Shown: piece after piece, positions 34,979 to 44,303 of the stretch
Layout: every line of letters begins with the position of its first letter
Numbering within the stretch: position 1 is the stretch's first letter
The notes under the pieces: generated by a model
The model's database searches: none
The model's input: only the letters and a program-made list of their open reading frames with translations
Told to the model about the DNA's origin: nothing
Assembly: GCA_034679345.1 (NCBI GenBank)
Contig: JAXDAY010000033.1
Location: 44,809 to 108,808, forward strand
Origin: JAXDAY01 sp034679345
Lineage (GTDB): Bacteria; Eisenbacteria; RBG-16-71-46; CAIMUX01; VGJL01
Reading direction: 5' to 3'
Length of the DNA: 64,000 nt
Position numbers and translations under genes: made by a program

Positions 34979-35287
34979 TCAGATCCGAAGGGGTGAAGAT
35001 GTGTGGCAGTGAAGCCGATCCGCGACGGGCACGCCCAGGAATTCCTCAGCCGCAGCCTGCTCGAGACGCACGTGCCGCTCGATCTGGCTCAAGATGAACT
35101 CACGAGGGAAACGAAGCGTCGCTGGCGGCCGGCCTGGTTGATTGGAGAAGAACTGCGGCCGGGGCGCTTCGGGTTCCTTCAACGGCCTCGGTTCCCCCTG
35201 GACCGGGCTCGAGGCCCCATTGAGCGCGAATGCGCTCAAGATCATGACCAGCAAGCTTGTGAAAAGAATCGCCAATATCATCACCAT
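34979..35287 (-). CDS. Small single-pass membrane protein, first gene of the electron-transfer operon
   Basis: 102 residues. One membrane helix at about 2-22 (MILAILFTSLLVMILSAFAL) is followed by a Pro-rich segment and a helix containing FILSQIERHVRLEQAAAEEFLGV. No family is recognised. The ATG at 35287 follows AAGGGGAGAA and is preferred to the upstream frame. The following gene is 12 bases away. It is likely a small structural subunit or anchor of the NrfD-type complex (inference). Confidence 0.6.
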   Translation of the reverse strand: MVMILAILFTSLLVMILSAFALNGASSPVQGEPRPLKEPEAPRPQFFSNQPGRPPATLRFPREFILSQIERHVRLEQAAAEEFLGVPVADRLHCHTSSPLRI

Positions 35288-35348
35288 GGCTTCTCCCCTT
35301 CTTGCTCGGGAATGGCACAAACGCTGTATCCTCGACGGTGAGCCGTTG

Positions 35349-35364
35349 AGCAAGGCTCGGGCCA
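35349..35364 (-). promoter_or_regulatory. Sigma-54 promoter of the cytochrome/FeS/NrfD operon
   Basis: On the minus strand the sequence TGGCCCGAGCCTTGCT matches the consensus TGGCACN5TTGCW at all positions but one, with GG and GC ten bases apart. It lies 61 bases upstream of the first start codon of the operon. The divergent regulator is an NtrC-type activator, which makes sigma-54 control coherent. Confidence 0.8.
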
Positions 35365-35457
35365 TACGCCCGGCCCGCAGCTCTCCTGTTGCACAAGCGG
35401 GCTTAGCTCGACACGTCGAACGGATTCAGAGCGGGAAGCCGCAACGCTCTGCCATGT

Positions 35458-35485
35458 TGTCAGCCGGAGCCTGACATATTGTCAG
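35458..35485. promoter_or_regulatory. Probable enhancer for the NtrC-type regulator
   Basis: A perfect inverted repeat, TGTCAG-N7-CTGACA (35458-35476), is followed by a third half-site TGTCAG (35480-35485). It lies about 100 bases upstream of the sigma-54 promoter on the minus strand and just before the kinase gene on the plus strand, as expected for an activator-binding site that may also autoregulate the two-component genes. Confidence 0.65.
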
Positions 35486-35523
35486 GAGGCCACATCCGGC
35501 CGACTCGGAAGGAAACCGCGCTG

Positions 35524-37416
35524 GTGCTCGGCATTCTCTCAAGGCTCCGACTCGGCAACATGGCCATCGGATTGGCTATCGGAATCACGCTGGCGGTTGG
35601 AGTTGTCTGCGGCGTCAGCGCCTACCTCTACTCCCGGTACCACTACCACGCGCTGCTGGATTCGGCCGAGACGGCAGCCCTGACCCAGGGGCAGATGATC
35701 CTGGCAGCCCTCGAACACCAGATGATGGAGAACGATCGAGGGCTGATCGGGCAGATGATCCAAAGATTCGGCGGCGAATCCGGGGTCGACGCGGTCGTCC
35801 TCCTCGATCGTCAGGGCCGCCCCCGTTTCTCCAGCGCCGCCTTGGGCGACAGCGCGGAGTGGGCTGTCACTTCCCCCACGTGTCAGGCCTGTCACAGGCT
35901 GCCCTCCGAGGCGCGGGCGTCGAGCCAGGTGATCGAGACGTCTGGAGGGGAGATGCTGCGAACCGTCATCCCGATCCGAAATCGTGAACCGTGCTTCCGC
36001 TGCCATGATCCGGGCCATGGCATCAATGGTGTCCTCCTCGTCGACGTGAACGCGGGCGAGATGCGCGCCGTCGCCGGTCGTGACACTCGCCTGATCGCCG
36101 CCGGTGGTGCGGCCCTGATCCTCGTCTTGATCGCCGCGATCGGGACCGTTTTCCGATTGGTTGTCGTACGACGCCTGCAACACTTCGAAACCGTTGCTCG
36201 ATCGATCGCCGCGGGGAATCTGGATCGCCGCGTGCCGGAAGAGGGATCGGATATCATCGCGTGGCTCGCGCGGGAGTTCAATCTCATGGCCTCCTCGACA
36301 ACCGGTCTCCTGCACAAAGTACGGGATCAGAGCAAGCAGCTGGAGAAGGTCATCAACAGCATCGACGACGCGATCGTCGTGCTGGATTCGGACCGCAAGG
36401 TCATCGCCGCGAATGACTCTTTTCTGAGGCGAACAGGTCGCGAACGCGTGGAGCTCATCGGGACCCCGTGCGGGCACGTCGCACCGGGCACTTGCGGTCC
36501 GGAGGATTGCCCCACTCTTGGATGCCTGCGAACCGGCGAGCCGCAGATCAGGATCTATGAACTGGACCTCCCCAACAGCGAGACGATCGTGGAGGAGGTT
36601 CACTCCTCGCCCATCCTCGATGCGCATGGCAGAGTCTCTCAGGTCGTGGAAGTCTGGCGCGACATCTCGAAGCGACGGGCGGCCGAAGCCCGTCTCGCGG
36701 AAGCCCATCGAATGGCCTCCCTCGGCATGCTCGCATCCGGCTTCTCGCACGAGATGAACACTCCGCTGGCGACGGTCCTGGTCAGCGTGGAGGGAATCCT
36801 TCGCTCTACCCATTCCGGCCGGATCACCGACGGGGCGGAGATGGCGCAGATCGAGGAGAGGGCCCGGATTGCGCGGGAGCAGCTCATCCGATGTCGCGGC
36901 ATCACACAGCACTTCCTTCAGTTGTCGAGCGGGCGATCTTCCCCCGTTGAGTGCGTCGATGCGGCGAGGACCGTCGCATCGGTGATGGGCCTGCTCTCCC
37001 CGACCGCCCGCTCGCACGCCGTCGAGCTGGTGCTCGAGCCGATCCCGGAGGGGATCCGGATCCGCGCCAGTGAGGCGGATCTGCAGCATGTTCTACTCAA
37101 TCTCGCGCTGAACGCGCTCCAGGCTTGCGAGGCTGGAGGGCATGTATGGATGGGGGTGGATGCGGGCGAAATCGTTCGCTTCTGGGTGCAAGACGACGGA
37201 TGCGGGATCGCGCCGGAGGATCAGAAACGGATCTTCGAGCCATTCTGCAGTCTGCGAACGGGCGGCACGGGTCTCGGACTATTCCTGTCGATGGACTCGG
37301 TTCGCCGGTGGGGTGGAGAGATCAAGGTGAGAAGCGCTCCCGGAACCGGCTCGACCTTCGAGGTGTGGATTCCATCCACGAGAGCCGTCGATGATCCCGA
37401 AAGGATCCATGAATGA
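35524..37416 (+). CDS. Diheme c-type sensor histidine kinase
   Basis: About 630 residues. One membrane helix lies near residues 8-30 and a second near 195-220; the periplasmic part between them carries two heme-c motifs, CQACH (120-124) and CFRCH (157-161), so it probably senses redox or a ligand through covalent hemes. Then come a HAMP segment, a PAS domain (about 270-385) with a Cys-rich loop (C-x7-C-x4-C-x5-C near 316), HisKA with phospho-acceptor His409 in FSHEMNTPLA, and an HATPase domain (NLALNALQACEAGG, DDGCGIAPED, GGTGLGL). GTG at 35524 has GGAAGGAAA upstream; a TTG at 35479 is the longest start but lies in the operator. The stop overlaps the regulator gene by four bases. Confidence 0.88.
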   Translation: MLGILSRLRLGNMAIGLAIGITLAVGVVCGVSAYLYSRYHYHALLDSAETAALTQGQMILAALEHQMMENDRGLIGQMIQRFGGESGVDAVVLLDRQGRPRFSSAALGDSAEWAVTSPTCQACHRLPSEARASSQVIETSGGEMLRTVIPIRNREPCFRCHDPGHGINGVLLVDVNAGEMRAVAGRDTRLIAAGGAALILVLIAAIGTVFRLVVVRRLQHFETVARSIAAGNLDRRVPEEGSDIIAWLAREFNLMASSTTGLLHKVRDQSKQLEKVINSIDDAIVVLDSDRKVIAANDSFLRRTGRERVELIGTPCGHVAPGTCGPEDCPTLGCLRTGEPQIRIYELDLPNSETIVEEVHSSPILDAHGRVSQVVEVWRDISKRRAAEARLAEAHRMASLGMLASGFSHEMNTPLATVLVSVEGILRSTHSGRITDGAEMAQIEERARIAREQLIRCRGITQHFLQLSSGRSSPVECVDAARTVASVMGLLSPTARSHAVELVLEPIPEGIRIRASEADLQHVLLNLALNALQACEAGGHVWMGVDAGEIVRFWVQDDGCGIAPEDQKRIFEPFCSLRTGGTGLGLFLSMDSVRRWGGEIKVRSAPGTGSTFEVWIPSTRAVDDPERIHE

Positions 37417-38774
37417 CTTCACAAGCGATCAACGTCCTCCTCGTCGACGATGACGAGATCTTCGCCAAGGTCATGGGCCGCGAGCTCACGCGGATCGGCT
37501 ATACAGTCACCGGAGCGGGAACGGGCGCGGAAGCTCTCGAAAGGCTCGGGGCCATCGATCCATCCATCGTGCTTCTCGACCTGAGGCTGCCCGACATGAG
37601 CGGCCTCGAGGTGCTGCAGTCGATTCGATCGAGGAACCCCGGGAGCGAGGTGATCATGCTCACCGGACACGGCACGATCGACACGGCGATCGAATCGATC
37701 CGGATGGGCGCGTTCGATTACATTGCCAAGCCATGTCCACTCGACGAGATCGAGATCCGCATCCAACGAGCGCTTGAGCGGCAGATGCTCCAAAGGCGTG
37801 CCTCGATTCTCGAGCGCGGGCTGACGCTGCCCGACGTCAAGGACTCCTTCGTCGGCCAGAGTCCTCCATTCATCGGCCTCCTGCGCCTGATCGACCGTGT
37901 CGCGCCGACCGATTCGAGCGTCCTGATCACAGGAGAGACCGGATCGGGCAAGGAGATGGTCGCCAAGATGCTGCATACCCGCAGTCCCAGAGCGCAGCGG
38001 CCCTTCGTCGTCGTCGAATGCGCGTCCCTTCAAGAGGATCTTCTCCAGAGTGAGTTGTTCGGGCACGAGAGGGGGGCGTTCACGGGCGCGGAACGAGCGA
38101 AGCCCGGTCTCTTCGAGGTCGCGCATGGAGGGACGATATTCCTCGATGAGATCGGGGAGGTGAATCAGGTTACGCAGGTGAAACTTCTCCGCGTGCTCGA
38201 CGCGGCAACGTTCAGACATGTCGGCGGCACGAAGGAGATCCGTGTCGATGCGCGCGTGGTCGCCGCGACAAATCGAGATCTGGACGCCATGGTTCGCGAG
38301 CGGTTGTTCCGGGAGGATCTCTACTACCGGATAAGAACCATCACGATCGAGGTCCCTCCGTTGAGGGCGCGCCCGGACGACATCGGCCCCCTCGTCGAGC
38401 ACTCGGTCGCGCTCCTGAACGCGCGGCTTGGGTCGTCGAAGAGGATCAGCGCCCAGGCCTTGCAGGTCCTGATGCGGCACGACTGGCCGGGAAATGTTCG
38501 GGAACTCCAGCACGCGATCGAATCGGCGATGATTCTCTGTGATGGACCGGAGATCCTCCCCCCCCACCTCCCCATGGGAGTCCGGTCTGCCCGGGCGGCC
38601 AAAGCGGAGGGCGGGAATGGCGAGGCGCCCACCACCCTGCGGGAGGTCGAGCGTCGTCACATAGAGCGCGTGCTCCGCGATACCTCTGGCCATCGCGGGA
38701 ATGCGGCAAGGATCCTCGGGATCAGCGAGCGTAACCTCTATCGAAAGCTCAGGGGACACAACCTGCTCGACTGA
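37413..38774 (+). CDS. NtrC-family sigma-54 response regulator
   Basis: 453 residues: receiver domain (about 1-125) with acidic pocket DDDE and phospho-acceptor Asp in VLLDLRLPDM near residue 54; AAA+ domain (about 145-380) with Walker A GETGSGKE, GAFTGAE loop and Walker B IFLDEIGE; and a Fis-type helix-turn-helix (GHRGNAARILGISERNLYRKL). It partners the preceding kinase, with which it overlaps by ATGA. It should activate the divergent sigma-54 promoter of the tetraheme cytochrome operon through the inverted repeat at 35458-35485. Confidence 0.93.
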   Translation: MTSQAINVLLVDDDEIFAKVMGRELTRIGYTVTGAGTGAEALERLGAIDPSIVLLDLRLPDMSGLEVLQSIRSRNPGSEVIMLTGHGTIDTAIESIRMGAFDYIAKPCPLDEIEIRIQRALERQMLQRRASILERGLTLPDVKDSFVGQSPPFIGLLRLIDRVAPTDSSVLITGETGSGKEMVAKMLHTRSPRAQRPFVVVECASLQEDLLQSELFGHERGAFTGAERAKPGLFEVAHGGTIFLDEIGEVNQVTQVKLLRVLDAATFRHVGGTKEIRVDARVVAATNRDLDAMVRERLFREDLYYRIRTITIEVPPLRARPDDIGPLVEHSVALLNARLGSSKRISAQALQVLMRHDWPGNVRELQHAIESAMILCDGPEILPPHLPMGVRSARAAKAEGGNGEAPTTLREVERRHIERVLRDTSGHRGNAARILGISERNLYRKLRGHNLLD

Positions 38775-38812
38775 GAGGCTCCGTGGGTTGAGCGCACGCC
38801 GGGCGCGCCGGC

Positions 38813-41182
38813 TCAGCGCAAACTGAGCGTCTGGGGCCTACCCGTCGTCGTGATCCTCACGCGCAGCCTCCGACCCCGCCGCTCGGCATCGACCCGGCGA
38901 CCGTCGAGCCGGGCGACCTTCGCCCCACAGACGAACTCGACCTCGGCCTCGGCCCCGGCGGCCCCGACCAAGACGACCCGCTGATCGCGACCGCGCCGGC
39001 GCGCTGCAAGCACCTCGGCGCTCGCGAAGCGAAGGCGATCTCCGCCGCCCAGCGGCAGGTTCAACGGGATCAGGTAGCAGCGACGGTTTTCTATGGTCAT
39101 GCGGCCGCGAGAGGGAAACGTCGTCGGCCGGGACTCGCCGGGCAGAACCATGCGGACACGGCCGGAGCGCGGATGATCGTGGTAGTTCGCCACGAAGAGG
39201 AACCCGAGTCGATCGTTCGATCTCAGGCACACCTGCAGATCGGAATCGGTCTCGATCGCGGGGCGCGCATCCAGTCGGGCGAGAAGGTCGCGCACGATCT
39301 CGACTTGATAGTCGTACATATGGTTGAGGCCGCATCCCAACAGCACGACCCGTCCGCCGGCAAGTCGGAGTTCGAGGCCGCAGGGGCGGCCATCCATTGT
39401 CTCTGCGATCACCTCGCCGTCTCCCCGCCCAAACCAGGTGATCCCGCCCTGAGCGATCGCCTCTCGCCCGTCCACGCGATAGCAGGGGTTGCCGCCGATC
39501 CGGCCTCCCGCGCGTATTCCGAGAGAACCCGCGAGGATCGTGCAGGTCTCGCGTCCCACGCCGCGCATGGGTAGCTCGGGGTTCAGAAAGAGCTTTCCGC
39601 CCCCGCGCACGTACTCCACCAGCTTCCTTTGCGTCTCCCCGTCCATGAAACCGAGCGAGAAGACGACGAGCGCGGGGTGCCGCCGGAGCTCGGCGAGCGG
39701 CGCGGTCTCGAGATCCAGATAGGACGCATTCAGATGCGCGAGCTGGAGCAGGCGGGCGAGCCCGTCGTAGAAAAGATGGTGCTTCTTCCATTCCAGCTCG
39801 TCGATCTCGGGGCCGACGAGATACTCGGTCGTCCAATACGGGGCGTAGAATCCGAATGCCACATCCGCGCGCTTCGTCGTCTCGGCGAGTCGCGAGCCGA
39901 AGGAGCGCGCCTGCTGGCCAAAGTCGCGCAGCGCGGAGTAGTGTTCGCGACGGCTGCCGTCCGGGGCGACGGCCGCCTGCCACTCGTGGTAGGCGCCGAA
40001 CGCCCCGAGCCCTTCGGGATTGCGCCCTCCGGAGAACATGTAGGCGTTCAGGATGTCGAGCCCATGGGCGGCAGAGGTCTTGAGGTTCAGCTCCACGTCT
40101 TGCGCATAGAGCCGCGGCCGGTCGCGCATGATCCCCGTCTGCAGCTCCGCGCACGCGGCAGGCACATCCCGTCCCCCGATCATGCGCACGATCTCCGTCG
40201 TGACGGCGATGTCGTGGAAGTTCTCATAGTCGACACGGCGCAACTGGTACGCGCCTCCGAGCACCACGCCCGGCACATGCGCCGGGAAGTCACGGAACAT
40301 GATCGAGGTCATCGGCGCGAACACCCCGCGACCGCGAACGTCGAAGTCGTAGAACTGAGGAATGTTCGCCATTACGGGGAGCGTGAGACCGTGCGCTGCG
40401 TATCGGGCGTGCAACGCGCCGAAGTAGGCCGCGTAATAGTCCTGGTAGAAGGCCATCCAATCGAGCAGGAGCCTCAAGGACTGGCGGTCATCGCCCGAGG
40501 CGGGCTGGGTGATCTCCGCGAAGTTCTGCCAGATGCTGCCATGGGCCTCGTTGAGCCTCCCGATGTCGCCGGCGTAGCGCCGGCGCAGGAAGTCCCGGTA
40601 CATCTGCTCGGTTCGATCCCCATAGTCGGCGGCTTTCTGCAGCCAGTGGACCATTCCGATCTCGTTGTCGAGCTGAACCAGGATGACCGGCCCATCGGGG
40701 TGAGCGTGACGGGCGACGACGGGCAGCACCGCGTCGTACCAGCGGGCTGCGTATTCCTGGAAGGCCGGATTGTGATAGGCAAGGAGCGTCGTGTGCGGCA
40801 GGTTCGTGATATCGCGGCCCCGCACGCAGACTTCCGGATGTTTCTCGATGAGCCATCCGGGCACTCCCTCATTCGTGAGCTCGGCATTCGATACCGGGCC
40901 GACACGGGCGATGAAGCGCAGCCCATGCTCTCGAACGAGCTCGAGATAGCGGATCAGGTTCCGTTGAGGATGCGTACGTCCGGTGAAGTCGAACGTCCCC
41001 TCAGCCGCCTCGTGCCAGATCCAAGGGATATAGGAGCTGACGGCGTTCAGCCCGGCGGATCGCGCGGCCCGCAGATGGATGGGCCACTCTCGAGGACGCA
41101 AGCGGAAGTAGTGGATCTCGCCCGAGTAGATGAAGCATGGCCTTCCGTCCAGCAGGAACCGCCCATTCTCGCAAGTGATCAC
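38813..41182 (-). CDS. Glycoside hydrolase family 35-type beta-galactosidase
   Basis: 789 residues. The N-terminal (beta/alpha)8 domain begins LLDGRPCFIYSGEIHYFR, the hallmark of GH35. The acid/base Glu174 lies in QLDNEIGM and the nucleophile Glu346 in AELQTG. A middle flavodoxin-like/trimerisation-type domain (PALVVFSLGFMDG, GGKLFLNPELP) and C-terminal beta-sandwich modules follow. No signal peptide is seen, so the enzyme is probably cytoplasmic. It would remove terminal beta-galactose residues, though related families have other specificities. It is not adjacent to sugar transport genes. Convergent with the response regulator gene, 38 bases apart. Confidence 0.88.
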   Translation of the reverse strand: MITCENGRFLLDGRPCFIYSGEIHYFRLRPREWPIHLRAARSAGLNAVSSYIPWIWHEAAEGTFDFTGRTHPQRNLIRYLELVREHGLRFIARVGPVSNAELTNEGVPGWLIEKHPEVCVRGRDITNLPHTTLLAYHNPAFQEYAARWYDAVLPVVARHAHPDGPVILVQLDNEIGMVHWLQKAADYGDRTEQMYRDFLRRRYAGDIGRLNEAHGSIWQNFAEITQPASGDDRQSLRLLLDWMAFYQDYYAAYFGALHARYAAHGLTLPVMANIPQFYDFDVRGRGVFAPMTSIMFRDFPAHVPGVVLGGAYQLRRVDYENFHDIAVTTEIVRMIGGRDVPAACAELQTGIMRDRPRLYAQDVELNLKTSAAHGLDILNAYMFSGGRNPEGLGAFGAYHEWQAAVAPDGSRREHYSALRDFGQQARSFGSRLAETTKRADVAFGFYAPYWTTEYLVGPEIDELEWKKHHLFYDGLARLLQLAHLNASYLDLETAPLAELRRHPALVVFSLGFMDGETQRKLVEYVRGGGKLFLNPELPMRGVGRETCTILAGSLGIRAGGRIGGNPCYRVDGREAIAQGGITWFGRGDGEVIAETMDGRPCGLELRLAGGRVVLLGCGLNHMYDYQVEIVRDLLARLDARPAIETDSDLQVCLRSNDRLGFLFVANYHDHPRSGRVRMVLPGESRPTTFPSRGRMTIENRRCYLIPLNLPLGGGDRLRFASAEVLAARRRGRDQRVVLVGAAGAEAEVEFVCGAKVARLDGRRVDAERRGRRLRVRITTTGRPQTLSLR

Positions 41183-41315
41183 CCCCGCCGATCCTCCCGT
41201 GTTGACACTCCGCCCTGCATCACGACGATTGCCGGATACCTGCCTGGCGCCATGCGAGGCCCCCGCGCCGCCCCTGGGCCATTGTACCCTTAGTCGCCGC
41301 CGCGCAGTGGCAGGA

Positions 41316-42875
41316 TCAGCGCAGCACGATCACGTGAGCCGTCTCGCTCGATCCTTCGACCGTCAGGCGACAGAAGTAGACGCCGGATGTGACGGCAACT
41401 CCCCCGTCTTCCCGGAAATCCCACACGACGGTATGAGGTCCCTTCGCCTGCTTTGCCGATACGAGCTCCCGCACGCAGCGGCCGGTCGGATCGTAGAGCG
41501 TCAGCGCGGTGATCGCGTCATTCGGGAGTCGATACTGGATCCGCGCGCCGCCATCCGCCGCCGGTTGATCCACGACCCGCAATCCCAGTCCTTTCCCGAT
41601 CCCCAACCCCATCCCCAACCCGTCGTCGTCCTCGACATCCGCCGAAGGGCCCGGATGCCCGAGTGAGAGGAGCGCCATTGGATGATCCGTCGTTGGGATT
41701 CCGGTCGCCGTCTGGATCGCCGTTTGCTCCGCCGTCGATAGATCCCCTGTCAGAAACCCTTGCAGACTCATCGTTGAGGCTTGGAGGATCGCGCCCACAG
41801 CGGCGAACCCCACCTCGAGCTCCGGCCAGTCTCCCGTGCCGGCGATGCAGATGATCAGGTAGAAAGGCGCGACCGGGAGATCCGGGAGCGCCGAGCGCAC
41901 GGCCGGCCGCGCGTCGCCCGCCGTGACGAGCTCGATCCGATGGTCGCGGGTCGTGGCATCCGTGCCGGGGGGTCGGCGGACATGGAAACGGAAGACGCCC
42001 TCCGACGTGACAGCGTAGATGTGACGCGTGAGGTAGTAGTTGGCGACCGCCGAGGAGCAGACCAAACCGGCCTTGCCCACGGCAAAGTGATCGCTACAAC
42101 CGTACGATGCCCACAGGAGTTGAGACACTTCGCCTGGACTCAGCTCTTCGGCCGCGAACGTCGAGTCGTGCGCCAGCTCCTCCAGAGCGTCGTCCAGAAA
42201 GACCGGCCCGTCCGTCGCCGGATTCACGAGAGACTCGTCGGATGAGATCGCCACCAGAGTCGCCGTGAGCCCGGCCACGTTGCGGATGCCGAAGCTGACG
42301 ACGATGTCGACCGGCTCCACCGGATCCCAATGGCTGTTCGCGTAGGTCGTGGCGCTCGCCCGGGGGCAGCTCGCGAGCTGAGCGCTCGTCCCCGTCCACA
42401 GGGCGACCGATTCGAGCTGCGAGAGGTGCATCGCCGTTCCGGCGTCCAACAGGCTGGCGGCCGCGATGCCGACCTCAAAGGCCGCGGTTCCGTCGGATCT
42501 GGAGTCGCCGCTCTTGTGCAGAACGAGCGAGTGAGCGGTCGCGTCGTAGAGGTAGACATTCTGGGGAGTGGCGAGGTAGATCTGACGCTCCCCAGCGGTC
42601 AGCGGCGCGCGGGCGGTCGCGTCAAGGACATCGGCGATCATCTGCTCGGTCGCGGCCGCGTTCCAGCCACCGTGGTAGGAGATGCGCGAGTTGAGACAGA
42701 TCTCGGTGGAGTTGGGGTCGGTCACGGGTGGCGGCAAGGCCTGGCGGGCCGGCACGGGGGCTGGATTCGTGGCGCCCGCGGCGAGCGTCCACGGCGCGAA
42801 AGCGAGTCCCAGAAACAGCAGAGCGCCGAAGGGACGGAGTCCGATCGAGCGCCGCAGACGAGCGTCGGGCCTCAT
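41316..42875 (-). CDS. Exported SagB/nitroreductase-like protein with FlgD-type C-terminal domain
   Basis: 519 residues with a signal peptide (PFGALLFLGLAFAPWTLAAG). The body resembles SagB-type oxidoreductases of the nitroreductase fold: an N-terminal SYHGGW segment, a TGTSAQLAS segment, and a block ELSPGEVSQLLWASYGCSD followed by SSAVANYYLTRHIYAV and GVFRFH. The canonical FMN-contact residues of SagB are only partly kept. The last 80 residues are a FlgD-like Ig domain (YRLPNDAITALTLYDPTGRCVREL, VVWDFREDGG, SGVYFCRL). It is therefore predicted to act outside the cytoplasm, which is unusual for SagB. GGGGAGGAACT precedes the ATG. Confidence 0.62.
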   Translation of the reverse strand: MRPDARLRRSIGLRPFGALLFLGLAFAPWTLAAGATNPAPVPARQALPPPVTDPNSTEICLNSRISYHGGWNAAATEQMIADVLDATARAPLTAGERQIYLATPQNVYLYDATAHSLVLHKSGDSRSDGTAAFEVGIAAASLLDAGTAMHLSQLESVALWTGTSAQLASCPRASATTYANSHWDPVEPVDIVVSFGIRNVAGLTATLVAISSDESLVNPATDGPVFLDDALEELAHDSTFAAEELSPGEVSQLLWASYGCSDHFAVGKAGLVCSSAVANYYLTRHIYAVTSEGVFRFHVRRPPGTDATTRDHRIELVTAGDARPAVRSALPDLPVAPFYLIICIAGTGDWPELEVGFAAVGAILQASTMSLQGFLTGDLSTAEQTAIQTATGIPTTDHPMALLSLGHPGPSADVEDDDGLGMGLGIGKGLGLRVVDQPAADGGARIQYRLPNDAITALTLYDPTGRCVRELVSAKQAKGPHTVVWDFREDGGVAVTSGVYFCRLTVEGSSETAHVIVLR

Positions 42876-43120
42876 AGTTCCTCCCCGCCGAAGGGAGCCG
42901 AGCTGCGCCCGGCCACCTCCATCAGGCATGCCATCGACCGTCATTCGCCGCCCGTGATTGTAGCAGTGAAGAAGGCGCGAGACAAGAAACGGCGTCGGAC
43001 GATGAGATCTCAACTGCGATGACTTCGCCGTCGGATGATCCATCGCGCGGAGATCCGTCGCGCGAGCGGAACCATCGCGCCGTCTTGACCGCACGACTTC
43101 GGCTCGTCTAGCATCCCGGG
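42876..43120. other. Divergent intergenic region
   Basis: About 245 bases between the exported SagB-like gene and the DUF362 gene. Promoters are expected here but none was clearly recognised. Confidence 0.4.
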
Positions 43121-44197
43121 ATGCTCCAACCTGATACCGTCTTCCTCTGTCGCGTTCCCGACTCCTCTCCCAGCACATGGCCCGATGCCGTCGATCGACT
43201 CCTTGCCCATGCGGAGGTCGCGCGCTTCGCTCATCCCAACGACCGGATCGCAGTGAAGGTCCACGTCGGCGAGGTGGGTCTGAAGACCGCGCTGCCGCCG
43301 GAGGTTGCGGGCCGGGCGGCTCGCTGGCTTCGATCGGCCGGCGCGACGCCATTCTTCACCGATACAGCCGTTCTCTACGCCGGCAAGCGGAGCAACGGGA
43401 TCGGCCACACGGAAGTGGCGATCGACCATGGATTCTCCCTCGAGCGCGCGGGAGCGGTCTTCATCCCCGCGGACGGGGTGGCCGGCAACCTCGAGGTCGA
43501 AGTCGCCGTCGAGGGAGAGCACTACTCCAAGGTCGGCGTCGCCGAGGCGATCGCCAACGCCGATGCGCTCGTTACGGTCTCACATGCGACCGGGCACGTG
43601 CTCTCCGGCCTCGGAGCGACTCTCAAGAATCTCGGCATGGGATGCGCCCCGCGCAAGGGCAAGCTCCTGCAACACAGCGAGACCAAGCCCTTCGTGAAGA
43701 ACGATCGATGCAGCGCGTGCTGCGATTGCGTCGCGCATTGCCCGACGGGCGCGATCGCAGTGGACGATCAGGGAGTCGTGCGGATCGACGAGGCGACTTG
43801 CACCGGCTGCGGAGAGTGCCTCGCGCGCTGCCGCAACGATGCGATCGGGTTCCACTGGAACGCCGGATCGACATCCATGCAGGAGAAGATGGTCGAGCAC
43901 GCGCTCGGCGCCGTGCAGTCGGTCGAGGGCCGTCTGCTCTGCATCCTTGGGATCGTCAACCTGACGCAGCACTGCGACTGCTGGGGTCCCGGTTCGGAGA
44001 AGGTGGCGCCCGACATCGGCTTTGCGATGTCGACGGATCCGGTCGCGCTGGACCAGGCGGCGCTCGATCTCGTCGCCGCATCCACGGGGCGCCCCCTCGA
44101 TCGAATCGCATGGCCGAAGCTCGACGGGACGGTGCAACTCGCCTACGCGGAGAAGCTCGGTCTGGGGAAGAGGGAGTACCGGCGCATCGAGGTGTGA
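43121..44197 (+). CDS. DUF362 protein with two [4Fe-4S] clusters
   Basis: 358 residues. The DUF362 domain (about 1-180 and 270-358) contains KVHVGEVGLKTALPPE, TDTAVLYAGKRSNGIGH and the Cys-containing HCDCWGPG motif near the C-terminus. In the middle are two ferredoxin motifs: CSACCDCVAHCP (an unusual spacing) and CTGCGECLARCR. DUF362 proteins occur in anaerobes next to redox enzymes and are predicted to have an iron-sulfur centre. It is a cytoplasmic redox protein of unknown substrate. No obvious operon partner lies within 80 bases. Confidence 0.9.
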   Translation: MLQPDTVFLCRVPDSSPSTWPDAVDRLLAHAEVARFAHPNDRIAVKVHVGEVGLKTALPPEVAGRAARWLRSAGATPFFTDTAVLYAGKRSNGIGHTEVAIDHGFSLERAGAVFIPADGVAGNLEVEVAVEGEHYSKVGVAEAIANADALVTVSHATGHVLSGLGATLKNLGMGCAPRKGKLLQHSETKPFVKNDRCSACCDCVAHCPTGAIAVDDQGVVRIDEATCTGCGECLARCRNDAIGFHWNAGSTSMQEKMVEHALGAVQSVEGRLLCILGIVNLTQHCDCWGPGSEKVAPDIGFAMSTDPVALDQAALDLVAASTGRPLDRIAWPKLDGTVQLAYAEKLGLGKREYRRIEV

Positions 44198-44303
44198 ACC
44201 CTCCGGCGAGGCGCCCGATCCCTTGCGCCGCCGCAGGTGATGTGTCAAAATCCAGCAAGCGAACGAAGAACCCTAGGATCCTTGGAGGGTGGAAGGGGGA
44301 CGA

